From Nephromyces sp. MM_2019 (lineage: Eukaryota > Apicomplexa > Aconoidasida > Nephromycida), in contig JADHZB010001619.1 of the NCBI GenBank assembly GCA_015657535.1, positions 1 to 64,000 of the forward strand: a stretch of 64,000 nt of DNA, in the 5' to 3' direction. Positions 1 through 14,000 of this stretch are shown one piece after another (position 1 is the stretch's first letter; each line of letters begins with the position of its first letter). The notes beneath the pieces were generated by a model, which did not search any database, was not told the origin of the DNA, and saw only the letters and a list, made by a program, of their open reading frames with translations. The position numbers were made by a program, and so were the translations under genes.

Positions 1-343
1 GGGGGGAGGTTAGGGGATAGAATGAGGTGCTAAATGAGGTGACAATTAGAAGCTTTTTTCTTGCTGAGATTCAGGCTTTACACACGAAAATAAGCCACAA
101 ATCTAAGCAGCATACAAACTAAATTCTTCCCTTTAGTGACGAGAAAAAGAGCTAAATTTGAAGAATTTGCAGGGTAAGAACGCAGCAGCAAGCCACTCAT
201 GTAGTAACAGCATTTATTAGCTCTATAACCAGCCTAAATGCTGTGATTTTCGGAATGATAGCCCTTTCTCTGTTAATTTTTTTGCAAACTCTTTGTGTAG
301 AGTCTCCACAAAGAGCATTACAATCATATGCAGGCATGCAAAG

Positions 344-525
344 CAAGGGAAGAATCTGTAGCTAAGAAAAGGGGATTTCACACACAAAAGAAGAAAAACT
401 GTTTCTAGCTGAAAAAACTAGAGTTCACACTCAAGGGAAGAAGCTGTAGCTAAGAAACATAGATCCCATACACAAAAGAGTAAAACCTGTCTCTCACTGA
501 GCAAACTAGATTCCACACACAAAAG
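344..525. repeat. Imperfect tandem duplication of about 88 bp
   Basis: Copy one starts caagggaagaatctgtagct at 344 and copy two starts caagggaagaagctgtagct at 432. Both continue through a cacacaaaagag-like stretch and an aaactaga stretch. They are clearly related but diverged. No coding potential was seen on either strand. Confidence 0.7.
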
Positions 526-1808
526 AGTAAAAAGCACCTCTTACCAAGAAACCTATATCTCTCAAAATTCTAACCACAATAGGATCTTCGTTAACACTTC
601 CACAAGCCAACAAAAAACGTATAAAAAAAAAAGAGGATAATATGCGTTGTAAACGGCACACACACACAGCTCCACAAACACAGACACACCTATAAGTCAT
701 CAATGTAAACGAAGCCTTATCTTCAAAGGCGCTTTTGAAGAGTATCATACTCACTATTTCGAAGCTCCTTTTCATGTAAAAATTCCTAAAAATACATTAG
801 TATTCTACCTATACACTGGAGTTAATCAGCATCCTTACATGCTCAATCTTGTGATAAGGAAAGCGTCTCAAACCAGTTTTTCTTTCAAATCCACAATTTT
901 CTATTATTTTTCAGTGAAAATATTCATAAACACAATCAACTACCAAATGCTACAAAGTTCTAATATGAGAAGCATCTTCAGCAGAAGTAATGAGTTCTCA
1001 ACCGAGAAACATCTCCAAGAGAACTATCAAATACTCAACTAACCACCATCTTCAGCAAAACTGCCAAGCACTCAACCAATCACCTTCTTCAAGATAAACC
1101 ACCCCCCTCCAAGAATATGATCCAACAACACAGCTAAAACATCAGCAATGCTCTTCCAACCCAGGTCCCAGTCACGCCCATACATGCCCCTCCCCCACAA
1201 CTCCCACACACACACCAATCACACACAAACCCCAACTCAAAGAGCAACCTCACCTCACATCCAAGACTTCATCTTCAAGCCTTTTCCACGAGAGACAAAT
1301 AGCCTGCCGGCTACAACCTATGAAACGCGTGACACACACGGGCTGAAAGCCCCCACCTTTATGCCTACACGCTATTTCGCTAAAACTCTCTGAGCGGATT
1401 CGTCGAAACAAATTCGAGGAACCGAAAAAGTCCCGAAGCCCAGCAAATATCAGCGATTCTCTAATCTAAAAAGAGCCCAAAGTCCACAAAAAATCAGCAA
1501 ATAGTATATCCCAAACACTCCTCCTATAAAGTACGAACGTGTAAAAGGGAAAAATGAAAATACTCCCCGGAGAGAGAGTAAATCGACGCAAGGCCTTCAC
1601 CCATTCACTACCTCATCCACTTTTATAACCTCAAAAATGAGGTTCTTCCTGCTTAGCAGACTAAAAATGACGTAAAAAACATCAAATTATTACGTGGTTC
1701 ATGAAAAAAAATTGCAAAAGAGACGTAAAGATACTCTTCTTTTAAAGGATTTTATCTCTGGTTTTATCAGGGAATAAATGAAGGCTTTTATAGTTGAAAG
1801 TATCAGTT

Positions 1809-2226
1809 TGGTATTGAGAATTGTAAAGGGTTTTATGTGTGTGTGTGTGTGCTGGAGTGCTGGGAGTAGTTGCTGGGACTTGTTTAATATCTATTTACAC
1901 GAACATTTTAAATGTGTGTTTGGGTGTCTATACATGATAGTGCCGCGTATGTCACAACACACAGCAGTATGCTACTTGATGTATGTAGCTGGCGGCTTGT
2001 TTCATGCAAGAGAAATTGAAACAGACAGACACAAGGAAATGCAGAAACACACGAAGAATTTTAAACAGAAGCAGGCCCAGAAAGTTACAAAGAGTCTCAC
2101 AAAATCACAGATAAAGGCTCAGATACACACACAGACAATCAAAATCACACGAATACAATCACAGTCACACAATTACACACGCAATCTTAATCACATAATG
2201 ACACATCATCACATACACACACAAAC
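1809..2226. repeat. TG/CA-rich simple-sequence region
   Basis: A TG run (about 1835-1850) is followed by a long interrupted CA-rich stretch (about 2030-2226) with many cacacaca pieces. A 164-codon frame crosses it but is made mostly of the repeat (Thr/His/Gln/Lys-rich) and is not called as a gene. Similar CA/TG tracts occur in introns of the CBM-PP2C gene near 61 and 62.5 kb. Confidence 0.7.
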
Positions 2227-2561
2227 ACGAACTAGCTGCTGCTGCGGGTTTGCAGGCTTCCAAGTCACGTAAGCCTTTCTGAAAAATTGAGCCATTTGGA
2301 CTTATATATCATATCAAGAGAGAACCATCAAAATGAGGGGAAGACACTGCTTTATTAGGAGTTGCATGAAGAGGGTGCACAGGGATGAATGAGGGCCCAC
2401 GAGATTTGGTGGAGTGAAAAAGAACCTTTTTCTTGCTTTGTTGAGGAAGTCCCGATGTAAAACATGCAAACTGCTGGGCAACCGGGTCTCGCATAAGATA
2501 GAGAACTTATCGAAAGCAGTTCGTTTGAAGAAAAGATGATGAGTAGCAGCACACGGAGCGC

Positions 2562-2646
2562 ATTGTAATCATTGTCTTGTGAAATATTGCAATTATCACC
2601 TTGTGAAGTATTCTAATCATCTTACAAAGTATTGCAATCATCTTGG
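2562..2646. repeat. Short minisatellite with units of about 21-24 bp
   Basis: Four imperfect units in a row, each starting att(g/c)(t/c)aat(c/t)at and containing a cttgtgaa or cttacaaa core: attgtaatcattgtc, attgcaattatcacc, attctaatcatctta, attgcaatcatcttgg. It is intergenic, with no gene nearby. Confidence 0.6.
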
Positions 2647-5600
2647 TACGACTATGTGCACACACCTACACACCTTACAAGTTACAATCGCAGAAAAAGG
2701 TACAAACCGGAAGATTCTTAATCTTCGTATTACCCTATGAGTACGCATGTGCGAGATCAGCCATAATTCTCGTTCTGTAGCATTCCTCTGGGAAAATTCG
2801 GGAAATACATTAACCTGCCAGCCTCTACTCACCCTCTTATAATCTGAGAATAGCAACCTAAATAATTCGCTTTTAAATCTCTGGTTTGCATGAGAACTAG
2901 AAAAACTTGCTATAATCGGAGAGCTCTTTCCGTTCAGAAAAACATTTAATTAACCAAACTGTATTTGATGCAGCAGCAGAGAAAAAAGGTACTACTTTGT
3001 TGGTCCTAGAATGTGCTGTCTTCGATGGTATTTCGAATGATGGATGGGAGATAAAGCTTAAATTCCAGGCATCATTCCTTTGGATTTAGTTTAAGCTTCA
3101 GGTACGAGAATAACCGCCTCCTTCTCTCTAATACGAAATTGCTGAAACCCATGAATTTGTTTTCTAGTGGTCTGCATGACAATGCTACGAATTCCGCTAG
3201 TTGATACCTTGGTATCCTCAATGCCATTTGACTTCAAGCCATCATTTCGATGACTAGGCACCTAGATGTCTTTGAGTTCTACTCGTTTTCTTAAAGGTCA
3301 AAAATTCAAAGTCTAGGAAGCGTGCATGAGCGTGAAGATCATGACTACTTATTTGCTAAGTGTTTCGGGATGGAAACTGACACCGTCAGGCATTGTCACG
3401 TGTGTACTGCCTTTTTTTTCGTACCTCTGCTCTTTCTATGTCTGATCAGTGGAATTCTGCGCTTATCTGGAAGCAGTTTATGCACCACCAGAGGATTCTC
3501 GCGTTATTTCAGAATAATTTTTATTTGATTATTCGTGCTGATGTGTTTTTCGCGAACTGTGCTCTTTCAAGAAACTTTGAAGCAGTAACCGAAGCGTTCG
3601 GAAGAAATACATCAAAACTTGGCACTTTTTAAAAGGACTGAAATTTTTACGATGTTCAGCAGCTGTTCAATTGAAGCAAAGACTTGCTTCGATTCCGCAC
3701 TCCTTCCTGTTTACCTTTTTATTCGATTCTGTGAACTGCTCTGCTTAGCATGGGTCATACTTTCCGATGTTCAATGTTCACCTGCAAAACGTACTCTTTG
3801 CCGAGCTACGCTTTCATTCTATCTGATAATCAATAAGCTATGCTGAATTGGCGGGATTTTCTGATGAGTTCAACCTATTGCTCGTGCCGTTTGTTGATTT
3901 TTCTCAATCTTGAGTGTTCTTGAGATTGGAATATTTCCTTTTATGAAATCTTTTTTTTCATTGGCATATAATCCATTTTATTCTGCGAGAGCAATGCGAA
4001 ACAAGTGTGTGTTGATGCTACCCTACACTTGAGCGTTTTCCTTGTTTCGATTTATATCTTTACAATAATTTCAAATCTTGGATAGTTATTGCTAAGCTCT
4101 GCAATTTTCAAAGCGTTTCTTAGGTGTAAGTGTGTCAGGCCAAATTTTTAGGTCTTTTCGCAACCCCTATAGGGATAGCTTGATACTTTTCTGTGCATTT
4201 TCTGCAATTTTTATCTCTCTGATTAGTTTAAGTCAGTTATCATATATACCGGCCAATTAGTTAAGGCGATACGAGTTCGATTTTTTGTTATGTCTCTAAA
4301 GTGGACCTTTTTTTGACAATCTGGCGTCAAGTTCTGCAAGCAACAGCACTCCGGTATAACTCTCCTTGTTTACATGTCCGCCTAGAGTCCTTTTTTTATA
4401 TAGTATTAACGCGTCTGTAGTACTTAGTTCTCGTATACACAATGATTCCTCTGTATTGCCAAACTTTTGACTTTTTTACTAACTCGTTTAATTTCGATAG
4501 TCGCAGAGTTGTTTAAGTACACGATTTAATTTATAGCTGCCGATTACATGGTTGCAACTGAAGCTTCTTAGAGAGATAAATATATATAGGTAGCTATATC
4601 CAAGCATAGCTAAAGCATTTTGGAAGCTGTGGCTTACACCTAGCTTTTTTCTCAGTTTTACAAATTCGCCAGATACATTTCATTTCACTTGAAAGTGCGC
4701 ACAGGTCCGGTTACAGCATGAATTACCGCGATAAAATACTATTGCTATGTCATTACCTTTACTATTTACAAGGAATTATCATGCTTTACCATTTTTATGC
4801 TAATTCCTCTTTTATAATTGCAGAATATTTTATCAGAACATGCTTGTTCGCGTACTGCGCTTGCATTGGGTTTGGAAAAGGTGGCATTATTCATCATAAG
4901 CGGTGGTATTGAAAGATTGTAGTTGCAGCAATGACTGCCTGTTTTAAACTTTTCTGACATTGAAAACTTATTTTGCCTTACCATCATACTTATCGGACTA
5001 TATTTTTTTTAGAAAAAAAAAGGAACAAGCACAGTCTAGTCTTAAAATAGTACACGGGTGCCACAAAGTTGTTCTTTAACCTGGTAAGTTACCACTGGTA
5101 TATTGGGTTACTAAATCCAAGTAACTATGATGCTTAAGCTGTGCCATGTCTATGCCTTTTAAAAGATAGATTTTGCTTATTTTTACACTCTACCACATTA
5201 CCTATAGCCTTCAAGTTCTGAAGTTAAGTTAATGAAATGGTTTGCCCTCCTAGCGGAAAGTACCGTGTATCTGATACTCATGAGGCCACGATGAAACGAA
5301 ATCCTGTACCGTGAAATAAAATTAGTACTAAATAAGACTTGAGTTATACACAAGTAAAGTAGCACTTTGACAAGATTAGCAAAGACCATTTCATTGACAG
5401 TGTTAGAGCAACGCAAACCTCGGAAGATATGACACGAATGAGCAAGGAATGCAAAAAAAATGCTGTAAGCCAAGCATAAAGCGCAGGAAAATTGCAGCTG
5501 GGCCTGCAATTACGGGCAACTAATTCTCAGCCGATTTAACGAGCAGTTAGTGTTTACCTGTTGTGCAACGAGGAATACCGACAATTCTCCCAGTCCAGCT

Positions 5601-8026
5601 TATGAACTCGATTATACAAGACTAGAAAGATGATGAGGTTAATCACCTGTGATATGAGTTAGTATCTTCTGTTCTATCTTACCCTCAATCGATACGGCCC
5701 GCGATCATTTTGATTTTGTGCGCTCTGAGCCTCACGTATGCTGATTTACCTGCGTTAACACCGGCATTCGCGCTGAATTCACGGATAAAATCTTTCTCCT
5801 CATCTTATGGGAACTTATTGAAAAAAACACAGGAAAAACAGGATGAAGGAGCTTATTTGGAGTCCTTCTGACAATTGCCGCGTTCCTTTATAGGTATCTT
5901 ATGCTGGTTAGCGCAAACCCTAAAGGCGACTTCTATTGTTACGGTAATCTTGCCGAGCGCTGAAAATCATTTGTCGTTGTCATTAAGTAAATGCCCTATC
6001 TCTTCACGACACACGCCAAATTTTCTTCATATTTTGTATGGCGCCGCGATGCTACGATATATTTCATTGGTAGCTCTGGTATGCTGGAAAGTTTTTTAAA
6101 ATATTCTTTCTAATGCCAAACATTAGTTGGCTAAACGATACATTTCATCACGCGTGCTACATTGTGCATGAACCGCTTTCAAGTCTAGACATATGTAAAA
6201 TTCACTGAATTTTCCTCTATCAAAATTTCTGGGAGTATAAGCCAAGGTTAAGCGTTAGCACTGCTATCGAGGTACTTTTGACTAACCCTAAATTAGATGG
6301 TTGTTGAAGCTTCCGAATTTAAGAAAGATGTCGGAAGTGATGATTTTATTCTACTGTAGATGATGATGCCACTTTTCAAACTTTTCTATAGTGACAGCGC
6401 AATCAAATGATCACGACGTAGAACGAGCACCAAAAGAAGTTTTATTGTGCCTGAAAAATCGAGCTAAAGTCGTGAGCTAAAGTCTGCACTCGATATTTAG
6501 TAGAATGGTTTCAGGAATACAAATGACGTGGTGTTTGGGTGAGGTCTGCAAATCCGCGTATTTTTCCTGGTAGGTTTATTGTGTGTCGAATGGACAGAAA
6601 TAGCCTATTAGAGCTGAATTTGCTATTCTAGATATAATCGATCGCATTAATATAGCAGCGTGATGTATTTTACCATCCACTTTCGAGTGCGTGTCAAAAA
6701 GCTAATGCGCTTGTCGTGGGCATTCAGAAATATTTTTCCGGTACTATTCGGAGACATGAAAGGGAAAAGTTTATACCTTTGATGCATAATGGCAGGGGCT
6801 TAAAGTACCACTGGGCTTTAGGAAACCAGAATCTCAGGGAATCAATGCTGCCACAGCCCCATTCAATGTAAGTATGCAAGCACACGCTTAAACTACTTAC
6901 TCAAGCACTGAAGCATCCAGAGACTTCTAGTTTGGATGACAGCTTATAAAAAACAATCAGCTTTAAGATAGCCTACTAAACATTTCCAACATCATCCTTA
7001 CCATTTCTGTCAAAAAGGATGTGATATAAACGTCTAATTAATATTTCTTTGTTACCGGGTTCCTCCAATCATTACCATGGCCATCAATTTCTTAATCCGA
7101 ATAAGCATTCTGCATATGCACCTCGGCACGTTCAATGAATGCACGGTTTAAGGCCACTAAAACTTATCATTAATGGTTAGAAATGATTTGTTTAACTGGG
7201 CATCAACCGTTTGAAGGTTGCATGCACTAGACATGTACTAAGTGTTTTCTCCGGCACTTTTTCGTGTAAGGTGAAAGCTGTTGTTTTTATATGCGCCCAA
7301 TACTTAGACAATGTAGAGCAGAAAATCCTTACGCAAATCCCATGCATTAAGCTTTTTGGTTATGAAAAATTTTGTGGGAAAAAGTCGAAAGTTGACAACC
7401 TAGGATGTGAGAAAAATCTCTTAAGTCTTATGTTGCATACGATATGGGAATAAGACGCTAACTTTTTTCTGAGTCGGCAATATGCTGAAAGGGCTGCTTT
7501 TCACTTAATTTACGGAAATTTAGTGACGTTTCTGGCATTTACCCGCTCTACAATATTTTAAGGGCCTATATTTACTGCACAGCCACGTTCATTTATGGTC
7601 ACGTTATTAAGGCAAAAAATTTTGTACAAACTAAAAAATGGGGATCCAGAGAAGCTAGCGTGCACGAACGTTTCACTCTACCCTTTGTTGGCCTCAGGAA
7701 GTTGCCAAATCCGATCTATTTCTATAATGATGAAATTTCTTCACACCCTTTAATAAGTCACTCATGTCTATTACTATTATTTGTCTTCTTTATATTTGCC
7801 TATTTAATAATTTCCAATACGATGGCGTTAAGCTCATATTTTGTGTGTTTACCAACAAAATTGTTACAGATCTGACTCCTATCCTTTTTACTAGTGTTTG
7901 TTGCCTATGTGGTTCTTCACAGAGCACTATAAAAGCAGCAATGAAATAAAGCTAGTGCGGTAAACGTAACACGTAGGCAATCGGAGAAGGAGCATAAAAT
8001 AATGAAGAATGAATACTCGCAACCCT

Positions 8027-11000
8027 ATGGAATTATCTTTGAAAAGTGCAGTTTTGAGATTCGCTTGGAGTTTTATTTTAGTGGCTATTCTGCCGGCACT
8101 TCCAGGTCAGAGTTCCTTTCGTGTGTGCTACATCACCATATACCGACTTACTTTTTATTCAACTTATTTGTTTTTGTCTTGAGTAAGCCCTTGGAGTTTA
8201 CCATGTATGCTCGTAGCAAAGCCTGAGTATAGTGTTTTAAGTGCACACGACTGCTGGCGTACTCGTGTTGTTAGAGTACCAAGCCTCAACTCTGTATTCT
8301 TAACTTTAGTTCTAAGTAGCACACTGGAGGTTGAACTGCACAATACCACAAGTTGATGGTATCATAGATACTCTGTGCAACTGCTCATACCTAGCATTTT
8401 CATCGCAAACAAAATATTTTTTTGGGGATGTTGAGGTTACAAGTAATGCCGAAGGCAGATAGTTTGCACCGTGAATCCTGAGGTATGATCACGCAGTTGT
8501 AGTTGCTTTCGTATCCTGCATGCTACGAAAGCAAGCTCAGGACACTTGGCATGACGCTTCGCTAGTATTTCAGTTTGAAAAGCATATTCAGGTACCTTTC
8601 TTAGCTATCTGAACTAATATCTAAAGTACTTTCAGCCAGTGAATGGGAATCGAAATTGCTCTAGACTGCGAGGAACTCTATCATATTCATGAAGAGTATA
8701 TGCGGGGGAGCATGAGCACGAGCACAGTCATGAAGCAATGCACATACTCAATCGCAGTTGGCTCAACGAACACTGTACTGATTATTTTTTGCAACCACTT
8801 AGTTTTTCCGGTTATAGCTCTCTGCGGTGCACTTTACAGTGTTACACCGCTTTTGCCTTAAATGCTAATCACGAGTAAATGAAAAATTTGTTTTGATGGC
8901 TAATATATGGAATGACATACTGAGGCCATGCTGAAGTACACATGCAAGTTTGCTCAAAACGCCCTACCAAATATTCTTTGCCGGAGATGTAATTGCAAAG
9001 CAACTTAATACCAGCTTGTGCTCGCACCATGAGGTCTGGCTCATAGGAGTACCAAGTTTTCCTCTGGGAACTGCAGAATGTACTATTTCCATTACATCTA
9101 ACTATTTAGAGAAATAAAAAGGCGTTTCCTCTTAAAAAACTATTCATGCAGCATGTGCCTATCACAGCAAAACAAATTATGCTTGTAGTAACTTTTCCTA
9201 GTCTGCCTGTCAGCTCTTTGAACCAGATAGCCAATGGTCTGCTGCCTGCGCACATATAGTTGTAAAAGCTGCCTTCGTCTCATGCTTCGGTAGGGGGGGT
9301 AGCAACTTTAACATTTACGGCACATGGAAGATATTACGAGAAAATACAAGTCCCTACGGGCGCTGCTGGCTTTCGCTTGAATTGTTTGTCCCTTTTCATG
9401 GCGTATTTATACATGAGGGTCGGGCTTCTGGAAGTTAACCTCAAGCTTTCGGGAAGTAGAGTAAGTGCATAATGGCTAGTGAATGAAAATCTATTAGCAA
9501 GTAAATTAGCTTTCTAGGTAGCGCATGATATGCAGACACTACTCACTTAGGAATATTAGATTATGTCGAATTTGATGGCTGCTCCCATTGAAAGATAGTA
9601 GGTAACTTCCCGACAACCCTAACTGTTATACCGCTGACACTCACTTTTTCGAGCGAAAAAAATAGACAGCAAAAACTATCTCCTACCACAAGCATATTTC
9701 ATTCCGTTGTATGCACATATTGAATCCTCCGAATGCCGCAGCATGCGCAGATACCACTGAAACCTCAACTCCCCCGGTGGAAATCGGGGGCGCGGCTACG
9801 GAAAATGCTCGGGCCAGCGGATGCATAATTAGCAACTGGTCCGATTGGAGCCCCTGTCAACAATCTTGCAAACCTACAGAGGATAGCATTTCGTATAAAT
9901 ATAGAACGAGGTATATTATTCTACCTCCATCTGCCGAAGAGACTTGCCCAGAATCGGAGCCTGAGGAAGGAGAATTCGAAATTGAGAAGCTCCGTGGGTT
10001 AGGCAACTCGACATTTTCTACCGGCCTTGCAGATTATAAGCTTTGTGAGGACATCCAAAGTTGCAGCGACGAAGATGTAGTCTCTGAGTGGAGCGAGTGG
10101 TCTGGATGCACACAGGAAGTTATCAATCTACGGGGGGATTCAGCTCGATTGGAGTCCCGCAGAAAGTATTTTTATTCAATATCAACCGCTAATATGAAGT
10201 ATATGCAGAAGCAGCTTCCTGGGAAAGGACATAAATTCGCCCAATATAGAATTTGCCGAGGTGATAGCTCTGGGGATAAAACAGAGGCGGGAGCCACGAA
10301 TGATGGGGATGCCACGGACGGTGGGGCTGCAGACGGCGATAAAGCTGAGGTGACCGCTGCTACACCAGGGGTCTCGGCCGTCGCCCAATCAGAAGGTATT
10401 CCCAATGTTTTTGAATCAGGGTAGCATTGACTGCAATTTAGCCATGAAACAGGCGGTATATGTTAGCGTGGGCGAATAGGAAGGCAGCTTATGATATTCG
10501 TACGACTAGGGTTTTAGAGATAATGCTAAATTGGATCGCATTTTTAATTTGGTAGATTAGCCAGCTGACCTGCAACATTAAGTGTTTGAATGATTCGTGG
10601 TGTGCATTAGCAGGCGGAATAAGTTAGATATGACGGGAGAGCACGGTTTGAATAGAGATATTAGAATAAGAAAAGTAGCTCATAGACTGCCTAGTCTTGC
10701 TTGTCATTATTGATTGACTGCGTGACCCACGCCTGCCAAGTACGTGCAAATTGTGCGATTTGTTTCATGATATGTTTTATACCAATCCATACGCTTACTA
10801 GACTCAGTGCTTGAATAGCACAGCATGCTCCCATCTTATGCGATGTAGCAAGTACATTTCATAGTAGTATCTCGGTTTAGGTCCTTTTCCAGTATAGCTG
10901 CTAATTAGCTGCCGCTAGCATACTGAGTAGCATCCTAATTTTATAGCAAAAACTAACTTCAGCACTCACGTACTTAATGGCATGCTTTTCCCGTCCTGCG

Positions 11001-14000
11001 TATACATGAAAATACTGTACAAAGATTTGCCAAGTAATGCCGTTGGGCTGTATCTTTCAGCTTTTTAGCATGGCCATCCTTTGATAAAAAATTGCTGAGA
11101 TATCCCCAATTTTCTTCAAGAAGACTTTTTTGGTGCTTTTCATTCGTTACAGACGCAGTGAAAGCTACTTGTTTGCGAAAAAATGAGCATGTAATGCCAA
11201 AGCTTATGACCATTTGCCATCAACACAATGCTAGCAAGCGCTGTATTGTTAAAGTTATTACTCGTGCTATGTTTTTTAACAAGGTTCATATATATTGCTA
11301 TGCTATTGGTGTTTTATTCATAACAGTACCCAAAAATATTGCATCGGATGATGCCTTCTACGCTTTTAAATGTAGTTTCCGTAGCAGAAACATACTCAGT
11401 AATAATGGCCCTAGGGGCACCTTAAGGGATAAATTCTTCGATGATAGTGGATGCTTAAAAATTTTGCAACGGTGGGAAAAAAAAATTCTTGAGATACTTA
11501 TGGTGATAACGCCATTAGAAAATGTAAACTTGGTAAAAGCAGAAGCTCAAAGATAGCACACTCTCCTTCTTTCCTTGGCCCCATAGATTATGCTTGAGGC
11601 ATGTATAGTATTTTTCATTGCAATGTAGTTAGTACGCATTAGCTTGCTATTTTTTTCAGGGCACAAATTTTATGTAAAAGTCTAAATGGTAGTATAAGAT
11701 TATCGAAATGGTTGCATATAGAGGATGAAAGCTTCCTGACTTGTTTTTCTCTTTTTTATTGTGGTATAAATTAAAATGATATTCTTGGACTAGATTCTTT
11801 ATAGCCGGCGTTTTAGGATATCTAAATATTTCACCTTTGTTTCTAATTCAATTTCGTAGAGAGGACAGCCATTTTGAGAGAAACTGATAATCACACTGCA
11901 ATAGAAATATCCAATGAAATCGAGTTGGGAACCACTTGCGACTCACTAGGGGAATGGACAGACTGCGATGCACCGTAAGGGCTAAAATATAAAATAAAGG
12001 CAAAAAAGGGATCTAAAGGAGTTTTAAAAGCTCTGGCGGTCAAACAAAAATTTAGTATAAAACTTTTCTAAAGATAACTGTGCTTGATTTGCTTATACTA
12101 CTCTACAAATAGTGAGCTGGTTTGGTAGCATGTTAGAAGAATGCAATATAAAACCAAAATATAGAAGCGTAAATGCAAAAGAATACATTTTTATAACCAA
12201 AAGAGTCAGCAAATTCTCTGTTTATCACCGCGCACACGTAGGTGCTTACAAGATGACGGTACCATCCCTATGAGGTACCGGGCAAGATTCTCAAAAAAAA
12301 CTGGAGAGTATTGTGGTGAGAAAATGGAGGATCGGAAGAAGCTGCACGATGATATATACTTTATCTATAAAGAAAATTGAAAGTTTATAACTCTCACCAT
12401 GTAGGCAAAAAAAAGCTGCAATATTTAGCAAGTGATTCCTCAGCAAAATTGTTGAAGTTTTAAGGCACGATAGAGCTGGCAGCATGTAGTGTTTAAGAAG
12501 CATCTAAATGCGCAAATTTCTACCCACTACTGCAGATTTCGTTGAGGCAAATCCATTTCACAAAAACTATTTTTATTGCATAAGCTAGGATAGAATAGCC
12601 GTTCCAATTACAAGGTTAAATCGAAACTGAGGCCTTTTTATCTTGCAGGAAAACTAGAATCTGAAAAATGTCCCTTAACGCTAAGAAAATGCCCAGATTC
12701 AAAAATAGGTGGGAAATATTTATTCTTCAGTTCGTGTGATTGTATTAGGATTAAGTAAGCAGTAGTAAAAAAATCGTTATTGTACGTAGATGGTGACTAC
12801 TTGTATTAAACTCTTTAATATTTACTCATTGTACCGCCGATATTTACTATGCACTAAAATCTGTGACGCCTGATAAGACATTCATTAGGTGCTGGTGGTT
12901 TTGTTCAAATGATTTTATGCGTAACCCTACGTTGCGATGAATTATTTATTTGAAAGTGAAACTATACAGCTTAAAGATTACGGGAGCAAATTATGAAAAA
13001 ATGAAAGCTCGTATGTTATATATAGACTGCAGCTTTGCCAAAGCTATCTACGATGATGGAACTCAGGATTTGGACTGCCAAAAAAGATGTGAAGAAGCCC
13101 AAGAGGCATGCATTAAAACCGAAAAAAATCCAAGTTTACAGTATCAATGCATTAATGCGCATCGCATATTTAAATCTACGGTAAAATTCTTCGAGCGATG
13201 CACTCTCAGTTATAAAGGTTCGCTAAAAAGAAGTGTTTACTAATTATATTTTTTTCATTAGGATAAAGCTTACACGGCGCTCACTATAGTAGTGCTTCTA
13301 ATGCCCAACGCAGCTTGATCACCTAGCCTTCCATGGAAATATTTACAGACTAATAAGTCTACTAGTAGAGGTTTAGATGTGGTTACTTAAGAATAAAAAA
13401 GAGCCTGCAAAACCGTTCTGACAAAAAAAACAGGGGTTACGCTCTCACCAGTGCGGCTATGCTACGTCAATAATTGATATTTTGATCATACTGCGCTAGT
13501 GAAGAAAATAGGGTTTATTTGCTCCTACTGCGCACTTTGGGTGGCAATATATGCACTTGGCCTAGCGCTGTATTGCAAGTACATTCCTATAGGAAAAAGC
13601 AAAAAAAGTTTCAGCTTGTTTTATTTGATTGCTCAATACAATTTCTTTTTAAGGGAAAATAGCAGCGATCGCCAACCTGCGCTTTGGATAGCTGCGTTTA
13701 CTCAAACCGTAATATCCTTATCTTACGTCCTGATTAGAAGTCATTAGTTCACTTGATTTGTGCATTTTGGGGTATTAAAATGGCATCTCACAGCCCTTAA
13801 GATACTGGGTAAACTAGTGGAATATGAAAAAGAGATGTACTTGTGGCTCCGATATGCGATTGTAATATTTAGCAAAATGCCTAGCAGTTTATTTTCCTGC
13901 AAACAAGCTTTACCTGTCTTATAAAAATGTAAAGATACACTTGTCTTCCGGAATGACTGTTTAGGCAACTTCAACTCATGCTTCTTGTCATGGTCTAAGC

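Larger units (their letters stand above)
1..8026. other. Left flank with no recognised gene
   Basis: Both strands were read. Open frames are short or repeat-driven and show no domain, and none links to others by splice phase. Besides the listed repeats there is a perfect 7-bp hairpin at 1627-1644 (AACCTCA, loop AAAA, TGAGGTT). The part nearest 8027 should contain the promoter and 5' UTR of the TSP1 gene, but I could not place a core element. Confidence 0.6.

Noticed and set aside
1778..2272. 164-codon open frame
   Set aside because: Its length comes from a TG run and CA-rich repeats; composition is repeat-like, with no domain or splice partners.
13499..13747. 82-codon frame between two TSP1-gene exons
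   Set aside because: The flanking exons join in phase without it, no matching acceptor and donor phase was found, and it lacks the cysteine pattern of the neighbours.
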